8,241 bases of DNA, taken from contig CALKYG010000136.1 in assembly GCA_938003575.1 (NCBI GenBank), positions 1-8,241 on the forward strand, read 5' to 3'. Under the pieces are notes generated by a model, which saw only the letters and a list, made by a program, of their open reading frames with translations, searched no databases and was not told where the DNA came from. Positions 1 through 7,341 of the stretch are shown here, piece after piece. Source of the DNA: an uncultured Alphaproteobacteria bacterium. Lineage in GTDB: Bacteria; Pseudomonadota; Alphaproteobacteria; Caulobacterales; Parvularculaceae. The stretch's first letter is position 1. The number at the start of each line of letters is the position of its first letter. The translations under genes and the position numbers were made by a program.

Positions 1-873
1 CTCGCGCATCACCGCGATCGAGGCGTTGCGCATGATCTGGAATTCCTTGTCGGTAAGCGTCAGGGCGGGCGCGACAGTGATCGAGTCGCCGGTGTGGACG
101 CCCATCGGGTCGATATTTTCGATGGAGCAGACGATAATGCAATTGTCCGCCTTGTCGCGGACAACCTCCATCTCATACTCCTTCCAGCCGAGCAGGCTCT
201 CGTCGATCAGCACCTGGCCGACCGGCGAGGCTTCGATGCCGCTTCGGACGATCTGCTCGAATTCCTCGCGATTGTAGGCGATGCCGCCGCCCGTGCCTCC
301 GAGCGTGAAGGCCGGGCGGATGATTGCGGGCAGGCCGATTTCAGCAAGAGCGGAGAGCGCGGAGACGATCCCCGCGGCGCGGTCATAGCCGACGACCCGC
401 CCGTCCTTTTTGATCGGAGGCGACGAAGCGATGAAGGATTTCGGCGATTCAAGGCCGATCGCGTCCATCGCCTTGCGGAACTTTTCGCGGTCCTCGGCCT
501 TTTCGATGACGTCCGCCCGCGCCCCGATCATCTCGACGCCGTATTTTTCCAGGACGCCGGCCCGCTCGAGATCGAGCGCGCAATTGAGCGCCGTCTGTCC
601 GCCCATCGTCGGCAGGATGGCGTCTGGGCGCTCCTTGGCGATGATCTTTTCAACGAACTCGACGCTGATCGGCTCGATATAGGTCGCATCGGCCAGATCG
701 GGGTCCGTCATGATCGTCGCCGGGTTCGAATTGACGAGGATGACCCGATAGCCTTCCTCTTTCAGCGCCTTGACGGCCTGCACGCCGGAATAGTCGAACT
801 CGCAGGCCTGTCCGATGACGATCGGCCCTGCGCCGATGATGAGGATTGATGAAAGATCGGTGCGTTTGGGCAT
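1..873 (-). CDS. carB: Carbamoyl-phosphate synthase large subunit, N-terminal part (runs off left edge)
   Basis: Large subunit of carbamoyl-phosphate synthase. It makes carbamoyl phosphate from bicarbonate, ATP and ammonia delivered by the CarA glutaminase, for arginine and pyrimidine synthesis in the cytoplasm. The visible 291 residues begin [20 protein letters not shown] and cover the pre-ATP-grasp domain ([32 protein letters not shown]). They continue into the first ATP-grasp (carboxyphosphate) domain with [59 protein letters not shown] and [13 protein letters not shown]. The full-length protein is usually about 1,070-1,100 residues, so roughly three quarters lies outside the window. The ATG is preceded by a modest purine stretch (GAGTGAAG). 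The start matches the family's MPKRTD beginning. Compared with E. coli there are about 17 extra residues around 149-167, before the IIRP segment. carA is not directly upstream, because the next gene there is divergent, so a promoter should lie in 874-1083; I could not find a convincing one. Confidence 0.97.
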   Translation of the reverse strand, partial: MPKRTDLSSILIIGAGPIVIGQACEFDYSGVQAVKALKEEGYRVILVNSNPATIMTDPDLADATYIEPISVEFVEKIIAKERPDAILPTMGGQTALNCALDLERAGVLEKYGVEMIGARADVIEKAEDREKFRKAMDAIGLESPKSFIASSPPIKKDGRVVGYDRAAGIVSALSALAEIGLPAIIRPAFTLGGTGGGIAYNREEFEQIVRSGIEASPVGQVLIDESLLGWKEYEMEVVRDKADNCIIVCSIENIDPMGVHTGDSITVAPALTLTDKEFQIMRNASIAVMRE

Positions 874-1083
874 CTTCACTCGCGCGCAAGCACGTCCGGG
901 GCCGCAAAGAGCGCCCGCCGCGCCATGGTCAACTTTTCGATTAAAGCGGTCTCATAGGGGAAACCGGCTGGCAGGGAAAGCGCCCGCTGCAAGATTCTGT
1001 GAGGTGCGGGCAAATCACTGTTTTCTGGTTTAAAAAGGCTGCCCTCAGCGGGCCGGGACGAAAACGGCAGAAAAGGAAAAACG

Positions 1084-2349
1084 ATGGGAATCGTCGTACA
1101 GGCGCAAGGGCTGGCCGGTCTTGCGCTGATATTGGCGCTCGCATGGGCGCTCTCCGAGAACCGGCGAGCGGCGCCGGGCTGGCGCTGGATCGGCGGCGCA
1201 CTGCTCCTTCAACTCGCAATCGCCCTCATCGTTACGCGCGCGCCGTTCGTCTGGGACATTGTCCGGCTGGCGAATCATGGGGTTTCCGCGATCGAGAAGG
1301 CGACGCTGGTCGGGTCGAGCTACATGTTCGGCTATACGGGCGGCGCGCCGATTCCGTTCGTGCTGAAGGAGGGCGAAGGGCAGCCGCTCATCATCGCTTT
1401 TCAGATCCTGCCGCTCGTCATCGTTTTCTCGGCGCTGGCGGCGCTTTTCTGGCATTGGGGCGTGTTGGCGGCGATCGTGAAGGCGCTTTCCTGGGCGCTG
1501 CAAAGAACGCTTGGCGTCAGCGGGGTCGTCGGGCTTTCCGGCGGCGCCAACATTTTCCTCGGCGTCGTTGAATCGCCGCTCGTCATTCGCGCCTATTTCG
1601 AAAGAATGAGCCGCGCGGAACTGTTCTCGGTCATGGTGCTCGCAATGTCGACGATTTCGGGCGCGGTTCTGGTTCTGTATGCGCAGACCCTGTCGAAGGC
1701 GGCGCCGGATGCGGTCGGCCATATGATATCGGCGTCGCTCATTTCGCTTCCGGCCGCCATCATGCTCGCAAGGATCATGACGCCCGGAGACGGGCGGACC
1801 GATGCGAGCGTCAATGACTCCGCGCTCAGATATGAAAGCAGCATCGATGCGATCATCCGGGGCGCGATGGACGGCGTGCAGCTTTTTCTCGCCGTCATTG
1901 CCGTCATCATCGTCATGTTCGCGCTAGTCGCCCTTACAGATCAGATATTGGGCGCGCTTCCCCCAATTGACGGAGAGCCCTTGACGCTGCGGCGCCTGTT
2001 TGGCTGGATCCTGTCGCCGCTGATGTGGGCCCTCGGCGTGCCGTGGGAGGAGGCGCCGGCGGCGGGCGCGCTGATGGGAACGAAAGCGATCCTGAACGAA
2101 TATGTCGCCTATCTTCAGCTCGCGGAAATGCCAGCCGACGCACTCGACCCCAGATCGAAGCTGATCGTCATCTATTCCCTGTGCGGATTTGCCAATCTCG
2201 CCAGCATCGGACTGCTGGTTTCGACGATTTCAACGCTCGCCCCGACGAGGCGGACGGAAGTGGCGGCGCTCGGTGTCAAATCATGGATCGCCGGCAATTT
2301 TGCGTCAATGATGACCGGGGCCGTGATCGGCCTTGTCACGTTCGCCTGA
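1084..2349 (+). CDS. Concentrative nucleoside transporter, CNT/NupC family
   Basis: Inner-membrane symporter that takes up nucleosides with Na+ or H+. At 421 residues it matches the family (E. coli NupC is about 400). The N-terminal helices are followed by the gate/HP1 half with QILPLVIVFSALAALFWHWG (107-126) and GGANIFLGVVESPLVIRAYF (153-172). The HP2/TM7 half has the CNT signature GTKAILNEYVAY (332-343) and GFANLASIG (368-376). By comparison with the Vibrio cholerae CNT structure, E339, N371 and S374 fit the ribose-contacting residues and E163 fits a base-contacting Glu. The usual GQTE tetrapeptide reads GVVE here (160-163), so base preference may differ. The ATG follows AAAAGGAAAAACG, an acceptable binding site. 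The 5' region (874-1083) is shared with divergent carB; no clear promoter is seen. The stop codon lies in the ribosome binding site of the next gene. Family assignment is firm; substrate and coupling ion are open. Confidence 0.95.
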   Translation: MGIVVQAQGLAGLALILALAWALSENRRAAPGWRWIGGALLLQLAIALIVTRAPFVWDIVRLANHGVSAIEKATLVGSSYMFGYTGGAPIPFVLKEGEGQPLIIAFQILPLVIVFSALAALFWHWGVLAAIVKALSWALQRTLGVSGVVGLSGGANIFLGVVESPLVIRAYFERMSRAELFSVMVLAMSTISGAVLVLYAQTLSKAAPDAVGHMISASLISLPAAIMLARIMTPGDGRTDASVNDSALRYESSIDAIIRGAMDGVQLFLAVIAVIIVMFALVALTDQILGALPPIDGEPLTLRRLFGWILSPLMWALGVPWEEAPAAGALMGTKAILNEYVAYLQLAEMPADALDPRSKLIVIYSLCGFANLASIGLLVSTISTLAPTRRTEVAALGVKSWIAGNFASMMTGAVIGLVTFA

Positions 2350-2353
2350 GGCG
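2343..2353 (+). promoter_or_regulatory. Stop/ribosome-binding-site overlap with small GC stem (likely translational coupling)
   Basis: The transporter's TGA (2347-2349) overlaps the GAGG Shine-Dalgarno (2348-2351) of the following gene, five bases before its ATG at 2357. The same bases form a short inverted repeat, CGCC-TGA-GGCG, with the stop codon as the triloop and most of the Shine-Dalgarno in the 3' arm. A ribosome finishing the transporter would open this site, which fits translational coupling. The overlap is seen directly. A four-pair stem is marginal, so a regulatory role for it is inference. Confidence 0.5.
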
Positions 2354-2356
2354 CCG

Positions 2357-2962
2357 ATGTTTGACGCGAAGATCCGTCCTCTGATCGATCCGCCGCTCAA
2401 CAGAATGGGCGCGGCGATTGCGCGAACGGGAATCACCGCAAACCAGCTGACGATCGCCGGCGCCGCCGTCGGCGTGTTGTCCGGCGCTGCAATAGGGGCG
2501 GGGCGTTTCGACCTCGGCCTTGCGCTTATCCTGATCAGCCGCCTTCTGGACGGGCTTGACGGCGCGGTCGCGCGCGCGACGCGGACGACCGATTTCGGCG
2601 GCTATCTCGATATCGTGGCCGACTTCATTTTCTATGTTTCGGCGCCGCTGGGGTTCGGTTTCGCCGACGCATCGAACATGCCCTTTGCGCTGGCGCTCGT
2701 TGCAAGTTTCACGATCACGGGCGTCAGTTTTCTCAGCTTTGCGGCGATCGCGGCCAAGCGCGGACTGAAGACGGACGCGCATGGCGAAAAAAGCTTCTTC
2801 TATTCAACCGGCCTTGCCGAAGGGACCGAAACGATCGCGGTTTTCGTGCTCATGTGCCTCGCGCCGGACTGGTTCGCGGCGATCGCCTGCATCTATGCGG
2901 CGCTGTGCGTGGTCACCGTCATTCAGCGCTCGTTCGCCGCGCGGGCCGCATTCAGGGATTGA
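2357..2962 (+). CDS. CDP-alcohol phosphatidyltransferase family membrane protein
   Basis: Integral membrane enzyme of the family that transfers a phosphatidyl or phospho-alcohol group from a CDP-linked donor to an alcohol and releases CMP. The catalytic pattern D-x2-D-G-x2-A-R-x7-G-x3-D-x3-D is complete: D65, D68, G69, A72, R73, G81, D85, D89. These Asp residues bind the metals and act in catalysis in this family. About six hydrophobic segments follow an N-terminal amphipathic stretch (PPLNRMGAAIARTGITANQLT). The 201-residue length is typical. I chose the ATG at 2357 because GAGG lies five bases upstream and translation begins with the family-like MFDAKIRPLIDPPLNR; a TTG at 2333 would start inside the transporter gene. 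The acceptor alcohol cannot be read from the sequence. Phosphatidylglycerophosphate-, phosphatidylserine- or inositol-phosphate-type activities are all possible. It is probably cotranscribed with the nucleoside transporter. Its last 40 bp overlap the end of the convergent MFS gene. Confidence 0.93.
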   Translation: MFDAKIRPLIDPPLNRMGAAIARTGITANQLTIAGAAVGVLSGAAIGAGRFDLGLALILISRLLDGLDGAVARATRTTDFGGYLDIVADFIFYVSAPLGFGFADASNMPFALALVASFTITGVSFLSFAAIAAKRGLKTDAHGEKSFFYSTGLAEGTETIAVFVLMCLAPDWFAAIACIYAALCVVTVIQRSFAARAAFRD

Positions 2963-4260
2963 TGCGCTGCAAGCTCGGCGAACGGCGCCAAGCCCCGCCT
3001 CAGCAGCAACGCAGCCCCAATTGCAGCGGCTCCGCCCACCAGCGAGACCGACGCGCCGACCATCGTATCGTCCCGAAACAGATTATCCGTGACGAGCGCG
3101 ATGACCGTTCCGCCTGCTGCAAGTCCGAAGATGCTGTTGCAGAACAGGAACAAAGCCGAAACCTGCGCGCGCATATGCGGCGGCGAAGCGATCTGCATGG
3201 CGGCGGCGGATGTCGCGAGAGGGAACGAAGCGAAAAAGAACGCAACAGCGATCATCGCGATCGCGACGGGAACGGTAGGCGCGGCCGAAAAGAGAATGAT
3301 CGCCGGCGCAAGACCGACGGCCCCGATCACGCCCGCGCGCATCGGCGCGTCGGCTTTTCCGTTTTTCTCAAAATGATCCGTCAGCCACCCGCTTGCAAGG
3401 ACGCCGCTGACGTTTGACAGGAGCAGCGTCACGCCAAGGATCATTCCAGTCTCGGCGGTCGTCAGTCCATGGACTCTGATCAGATAAGCGGGCGTCCATG
3501 ACATCAGTCCGAACAGTGCGAGAGCGCACAGGGTGAACCCGCCGAAATGGGCGACAAAGAATCTGCTGTTGCTTCGGATGAAATCGCTGACGGCGCCGAG
3601 GCTTGCCTTTGTTGCGGAAGTCTCCGTCCGTGCGGGATCGCGCACGGTAAGGGCGAAAATCGCGGCCAGCAGGATGCCGGGAAGGCCGACGGCGAAGAAT
3701 ACAACCTGCCAGCTTCGGACCTCGCCGACGAGCGGCAGCGCGACAGTCCGCACGTCGCCGACAAGGGCGACGACGGCGCCGCCGATGAGATAAGCAAGGC
3801 CCCCGCCGATGAAGGAGCCGATCGAATAGACCGCGAGCGCCCGGCCGAGCGACTGTTTCGGAAAAAGATCGGCGATCATCGAGTAGGCGGCGGGCGAGAG
3901 CGCCGCTTCGCCGACGCCGACGCCCATTCTCGCAACGAAAATATGCGCGAAATTTTTGCCGAGACCGGTGGCGGCGGTCGCAAGACTCCACAAGAACACG
4001 CCCGCGCCGATAATCGCGGGCCGGGACCGGCTGTCGGCGAGGCGCGCAATCGGAAGGCCCATGGTCGCGTAGAAAAGGGAAAAGGCGACGCCGTGCAAAA
4101 GGCTGAACTGCGTGTCGGAGATATCAAGATCGTTCCTGATGGGCTCGATCATCAGCGCCAGAATCTGCCGGTCTATGAATGAGAAAATATAGGCGATCAT
4201 GCACAGAATGACGACGTACCACGAATAAACCGGGGAGACGGCGCGCACGTCGGCATCCAT
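2923..4260 (-). CDS. Spinster-like MFS transporter
   Basis: Major facilitator superfamily permease of 445 residues with about 12 membrane helices, in the inner membrane. Recognisable parts are TM1 ending FSFIDRQILALMIEPIR (26-42, with the D30/R31 pair), the loop 2-3 signature GLPIARLADSRSR (68-80), and ARMGVGVGEAALSPAAYSMI (110-129, with E118 in TM4). A central hydrophilic linker (RDPARTETSATK) leads into the second six helices. This style resembles spinster-type MFS proteins common in sphingomonads and relatives. The substrate is unknown; hydrophobic organic acids or lipids are possible. The reading frame is open up to 4401, but I place the start at 4260. There MDADVRAVSPVYSWYVV leads straight into TM1, AGGTGG lies just upstream, and a good promoter sits at 4291-4320; the upstream extension would translate through that promoter. 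It is convergent with the phosphatidyltransferase gene, overlapping it by 40 bp, and divergent from glcB. Confidence 0.9.
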   Translation of the reverse strand: MDADVRAVSPVYSWYVVILCMIAYIFSFIDRQILALMIEPIRNDLDISDTQFSLLHGVAFSLFYATMGLPIARLADSRSRPAIIGAGVFLWSLATAATGLGKNFAHIFVARMGVGVGEAALSPAAYSMIADLFPKQSLGRALAVYSIGSFIGGGLAYLIGGAVVALVGDVRTVALPLVGEVRSWQVVFFAVGLPGILLAAIFALTVRDPARTETSATKASLGAVSDFIRSNSRFFVAHFGGFTLCALALFGLMSWTPAYLIRVHGLTTAETGMILGVTLLLSNVSGVLASGWLTDHFEKNGKADAPMRAGVIGAVGLAPAIILFSAAPTVPVAIAMIAVAFFFASFPLATSAAAMQIASPPHMRAQVSALFLFCNSIFGLAAGGTVIALVTDNLFRDDTMVGASVSLVGGAAAIGAALLLRRGLAPFAELAAHQSLNAARAANER

Positions 4261-4290
4261 AGGCCACCTGAGGAGTTCCTGGCGGATCAA

Positions 4291-4320
4291 TGTATCATTG
4301 GCGTTTCGCGCCAAAGTCAA
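4291..4320 (-). promoter_or_regulatory. Candidate sigma70-type promoter of the MFS gene
   Basis: On the minus strand a strong -35, TTGACT (4320-4315), is followed after 18 bp by GATACA (4296-4291), a moderate -10. TACATT, slightly further on, is an alternative. Transcription would start near 4284, leaving a short leader of about 25 bases that contains AGGTGG before the ATG at 4260. The -35 is a near-consensus match; the -10 is imperfect. The promoter encloses the inverted repeat at 4298-4314. Confidence 0.5.
4298..4314. promoter_or_regulatory. Perfect inverted repeat in the -35/-10 spacer (operator candidate)
   Basis: TTGGCG (4298-4303) and CGCCAA (4309-4314) are perfect reverse complements separated by five bases (TTTCG). 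The palindrome abuts the -35 of the MFS promoter and stops one base before the -10. A dimeric repressor bound there would block RNA polymerase. The repeat is seen directly; its operator function is inferred from its position. No regulator gene is present in the window. Confidence 0.45.
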
Positions 4321-4333
4321 CGGCCGGCCCGAC

Positions 4334-4360
4334 CGCATTGGGGTCTGCGGCGCATTGAGG
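4334..4360 (+). repeat. Direct repeat CGCATTGRGG upstream of glcB
   Basis: CGCATTGGGG (4334-4343) recurs as CGCATTGAGG (4351-4360), 17 bp start to start. The second copy overlaps the candidate -35 of glcB. Paired same-orientation sites close to two helical turns apart can bind an activator, but two copies of a ten-base word could also be chance. Confidence 0.3.
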
Positions 4361-4382
4361 CCTTTCTTTTCAGGGTTTAATT
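4355..4382 (+). promoter_or_regulatory. Weak candidate promoter of glcB
   Basis: TTGAGG (4355-4360) is separated by 16 bp from TTAATT (4377-4382), or by 15 bp from TTTAAT (4376-4381). Either pair would give a leader of about 40 bases ending in the AAAGGA ribosome binding site at 4417-4422. The spacing is short and the -10 imperfect, so expression may need an activator or the real promoter may be elsewhere in 4321-4420. Confidence 0.3.
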
Positions 4383-4427
4383 GGTTAGTACGAAGGAGCA
4401 TTTTTCGGGTGACTTGAAAGGATTGAG

Positions 4428-6563
4428 ATGGGGCGCCTCAACCGTTCGGGGCTGGATATCGACCGGCTTCTCGTGGAATTCATCGAGAGCGAGTGCCTTG
4501 ATGGATCAGGATTGACCGCCGACAGGTTCTGGTCAGGACTTGCGGCTGTTCTCAATGAGTTCACGCCGGAGAATCGGCGGCTTCTCAGGCGCCGCGAAGA
4601 GCTGCAAGCACAGATCGACACCTGGCATGACGCGCGCCGGGGCGAAGTTTTCGAACAATCCGCCTACATCTCTTTTCTGAAGGAGATCGGGTACCTAGTC
4701 GCAGAGCCGGCGCCGTTTGAAATCGGGACGGAAAATGTCGATCCTGAAATCGCGCAGTTGGCCGGGCCTCAGCTTGTCGTTCCGGCCCGAAATGCGCGAT
4801 TTGCGCTGAATGCGGCGAACGCGCGCTGGGGCAGTCTTTATGACGCGCTCTATGGAACGGATGCATTGCCGGGCGCCGCCCGGCCCGGCGGGTATGACAA
4901 GGCGCGCGGCGACAAGGTTGTCGCCGCGGCGCAAGAGTTTCTGGACGCCGCCGCGCCGCTTGCCGCCGGAAGCCATGCCGGTGTTGACCATTATGCGGTC
5001 GCCGGCGGTGAATTGGCGCCGGCGCTCAAGAATCCGTCGCAATTCGCCGGCTATCGCGGCGACCCTGAAAAGCCTTCCGCCATTCTTCTGCGGAACAATG
5101 GTCTGCACATCGAAATCGCGATTGACCGGGATCATCCGGTCGGCCGGGACAGCCGCGCCGGCGTCCGCGACGTCATTCTTGAATCGGCTCTGACGACGAT
5201 CATCGACCTTGAAGATTCGATTGCCGCGGTCGACGCGCAAGACAAAGTCGAGGCCTACTCAACATGGCTCGGTCTTCTCAAAGGAACGCTTGAAGCGTCA
5301 TTTCCCAAAGGCGGCGGCCTCGTCCGCCGAACGCTTGAACCAGACCGCGAATACGCGTCCGCGGCGGGCGGCCGCTTTGCGCTGCCCGGCCGAAGCGTCC
5401 TTCTCGTCAGGAATGTCGGCCATCTGATGACGACGCCTGCGGTTCGGCTTCCCGACGGTTCGGAGGCGTTCGAAGGGATTATCGACGCCGCGGTGACAAG
5501 TCTCATCGCGGGCGTCGATCTTCGCGCCGAGGGCAGATACCGCAACAGCCGGGCGGGCTCGGTCTACATCGTCAAGCCAAAGATGCATGGGCCTGAAGAG
5601 GCGGCGTTCACCGACCGGATTTTCGGCGCGGTTGAAAACTTGCTCGGCTATGCTCCGTACACGCTGAAAGTCGGCGTGATGGATGAAGAACGCCGCACCT
5701 CGGCCAATCTTGCGGCCTGCATCAAGGCGGTGGAGCACCGCATTGTGTTCATCAACACCGGCTTTCTCGACCGGACCGGCGACGAGATTCACACGTCGAT
5801 GCGTGCGGGGGCCTTCATTCGCAAGGGCGAGATCAAGAATTCGGTCTGGATCAAGGCCTATGAGGACCGCAATGTCCAGATCGGCCTTGCGTGCGGGCTT
5901 TCCGGCAAGGCGCAGATCGGAAAGGGAATGTGGGCGGCCCCGGACCGCATGGCGGATATGCTTGACCAGAAGATCGGTCATCCGAGGAGCGGCGCCAACA
6001 CCGCCTGGGTGCCGAGTCCGACTGCGGCGACATTGCACGCCATGCACTATCACAAGGTCGATGTATTCGCGCGGCAGGCGGAACTGAAATCGGCGCCGAC
6101 GCCCGGGCTCGATAAATTGCTGACGATCCCGCTTGCGGGCGGACGCAATTACAGCAGCGAGGAAATAGAGAACGAACTTGAAAACAACATACAAGGCATT
6201 CTCGGCTATGTCGTGAGCTGGATCGATCAGGGCGTCGGTTGCTCGAAAGTGCCGGACATCAACGATATCGGCCTCATGGAGGATCGCGCCACTTTGCGCA
6301 TATCCTCGCAGCATGTCGCCAATTGGCTGCGCTGGGGCGTTTGCACGAAGGAGCAGGTCGATCGCGTATTCCTGAAAATGGCGGCCAAGGTGGACGCGCA
6401 GAACGCGAACGACGGCGCCTATCAGCCGATGTCAGTCGATCCGGCCGGCAATATAGCCTTCCGGGCGGCGAAAGCGCTGGTGTTCGAGGGGGAGCGCTCG
6501 CCGAGCGGGTACACCGAACCGCTGCTTCATGAATACAGGCTGGCCAAGAAGAGATCGGTTTGA
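4428..6563 (+). CDS. glcB: Malate synthase G
   Basis: Cytoplasmic enzyme that condenses glyoxylate with acetyl-CoA to give malate and CoA (EC 2.3.3.9), serving glycolate/glyoxylate use or the glyoxylate shunt. The 711 residues match the long monomeric G isoform (E. coli 723). By alignment from memory with E. coli GlcB, the active-site residues are present: R328 in RNVGHLMT, the Mg ligands E420 in MDEERRT and D448 in [11 protein letters not shown], and the catalytic base D619 in [13 protein letters not shown]. Other signatures are [13 protein letters not shown] (258-270), [13 protein letters not shown] (377-389), [11 protein letters not shown] (493-503) and [16 protein letters not shown] (523-538). 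The domain order fits the family: N-terminal helical region, barrel with an inserted alpha/beta domain at roughly 130-250, and a C-terminal plug. The oxidation-prone C605 is kept, but its E. coli partner Cys688 aligns with a non-Cys residue here. AAAGGA precedes the ATG by five bases. The TSUP gene follows after 25 bp, so the two are probably cotranscribed. No isocitrate lyase or glycolate oxidase gene is in the window. Confidence 0.97.
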   Translation: MGRLNRSGLDIDRLLVEFIESECLDGSGLTADRFWSGLAAVLNEFTPENRRLLRRREELQAQIDTWHDARRGEVFEQSAYISFLKEIGYLVAEPAPFEIGTENVDPEIAQLAGPQLVVPARNARFALNAANARWGSLYDALYGTDALPGAARPGGYDKARGDKVVAAAQEFLDAAAPLAAGSHAGVDHYAVAGGELAPALKNPSQFAGYRGDPEKPSAILLRNNGLHIEIAIDRDHPVGRDSRAGVRDVILESALTTIIDLEDSIAAVDAQDKVEAYSTWLGLLKGTLEASFPKGGGLVRRTLEPDREYASAAGGRFALPGRSVLLVRNVGHLMTTPAVRLPDGSEAFEGIIDAAVTSLIAGVDLRAEGRYRNSRAGSVYIVKPKMHGPEEAAFTDRIFGAVENLLGYAPYTLKVGVMDEERRTSANLAACIKAVEHRIVFINTGFLDRTGDEIHTSMRAGAFIRKGEIKNSVWIKAYEDRNVQIGLACGLSGKAQIGKGMWAAPDRMADMLDQKIGHPRSGANTAWVPSPTAATLHAMHYHKVDVFARQAELKSAPTPGLDKLLTIPLAGGRNYSSEEIENELENNIQGILGYVVSWIDQGVGCSKVPDINDIGLMEDRATLRISSQHVANWLRWGVCTKEQVDRVFLKMAAKVDAQNANDGAYQPMSVDPAGNIAFRAAKALVFEGERSPSGYTEPLLHEYRLAKKRSV

Positions 6564-6588
6564 GACGGGCCTGCGACGAGGGGGCGGC

Positions 6589-7341
6589 ATGATCTGGCTC
6601 GCGCTCGGATTTCTGCTCACCGCGTTCCTCTATTCGATGGCGGGGTTCGGCGGAGGTTCGACGTATGGCGCGTTGCTGGCGCTCGCGGAAACGGACTTCA
6701 GGCTGCTTCCGTCGATTGCGCTTGCCTGCAACGTCATCGTCGTCAGCGCCGGCGTCATTCAGTTTTTTCGTGCGCGGCGCATGCGCCTTGCCGATGTCGC
6801 GCCGCTCTGCCTGCTCTCGGCGCCGGCGGCGTGGGCGGGTGGAAGAATTCCCATCCCCGAAACGCTGTTCATCGGCATGCTCGGCGGCGCGCTGATCGTC
6901 GCGGGCGTTCTGATGTTCATTGATCCGCCTGAACCGAAAACGCTGGAGCCGGGCCGAAGGCCTTTGATTCTTCCGATAGCAATCGGGGGCGGCATCGGCT
7001 TCCTTTCGGGACTTGTCGGCATCGGCGGGGGAATCTTCCTGGCGCCTGTTCTTCATCTGGTTCGCTGGGGACGAGCGCATGAAATTGCGGGCGCCGCAAG
7101 CTTCTTCATTCTCATCAATTCGCTGGCCGGGCTTTGGGGCCAGTTGGCCAAACTCGACGACGCGCAGGCCGTTCAATCGCTCGCCGCATACTGGCCGCTG
7201 CCTCTCGCCGTGCTTGCGGGGGGCGTCGCCGGCAGCTTTCTAGGGGCGAGGCGCCTTCCGGCGGGCGCGGTTAAAAAATTGACCGGCGTGCTGATATTGC
7301 TGGTCGCAATTCGATTGCTGGCCCGCATTGCCGCGGCGTAG
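6589..7341 (+). CDS. TauE/SafE (TSUP) family membrane exporter
   Basis: Inner-membrane protein of the sulfite exporter TauE/SafE family, whose characterised members move sulfite, sulfoacetate or other small anions. The 250 residues give about seven or eight hydrophobic helices and the two half-repeats typical of the fold: an N-terminal AGFGGGSTYGALLAL (18-32) and a central GFLSGLVGIGGGIFLAPVLH (137-156), followed by the conserved EIAGAASFFILINSLAG (165-181). I chose the ATG at 6589 because GAGG sits seven bases upstream and the product then begins directly with the first membrane helix. An upstream ATG at 6529 would overlap glcB and add a charged, non-hydrophobic leader. It lies 25 bp after glcB, which suggests one transcript and a substrate tied to two-carbon or organosulfur metabolism. 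The actual substrate is unknown. Confidence 0.92.
   Translation: MIWLALGFLLTAFLYSMAGFGGGSTYGALLALAETDFRLLPSIALACNVIVVSAGVIQFFRARRMRLADVAPLCLLSAPAAWAGGRIPIPETLFIGMLGGALIVAGVLMFIDPPEPKTLEPGRRPLILPIAIGGGIGFLSGLVGIGGGIFLAPVLHLVRWGRAHEIAGAASFFILINSLAGLWGQLAKLDDAQAVQSLAAYWPLPLAVLAGGVAGSFLGARRLPAGAVKKLTGVLILLVAIRLLARIAAA

Noticed and set aside
94..849. 251-codon plus-strand frame opposite carB
   Set aside because: The minus strand encodes an unmistakable CarB N-terminus over the whole stretch; the plus-strand product is Asp/Arg-rich without homology features.
904..932. TTGACC on the minus strand as the -35 of carB
   Set aside because: At 17-18 bp downstream the sequence is CTTTGC/TTTGCG, which does not resemble a -10.
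2333..2356. TTG start giving an 8-residue longer phosphatidyltransferase
   Set aside because: It lies inside the transporter gene, whereas the ATG at 2357 has GAGG at ideal spacing and a family-like beginning.
4258..4401. Upstream start for the MFS gene (ATG at 4401, 47 extra residues)
   Set aside because: The extra N-terminus is polar, unlike the family, and would be encoded across the likely promoter and its palindrome. The ATG at 4260 has its own ribosome binding site and leads directly into TM1.
5298..6314. 338-codon open frame on the minus strand opposite glcB
   Set aside because: It is antisense to a malate synthase G with all catalytic residues. The translation is rich in Arg, Asp and Ala with no recognisable domain, typical of a shadow frame in GC-rich DNA.
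6529..6588. ATG at 6529 as the TSUP start
   Set aside because: It would overlap the glcB end by 35 bp and add a charged leader before the first helix; the ATG at 6589 has a good ribosome binding site.
6274..7176. 300-codon open frame on the minus strand across the glcB end and the TSUP gene
   Set aside because: It is low-complexity and Arg/Glu/Asp-rich, has no domain or ribosome binding site, and spans two well-supported genes on the other strand.
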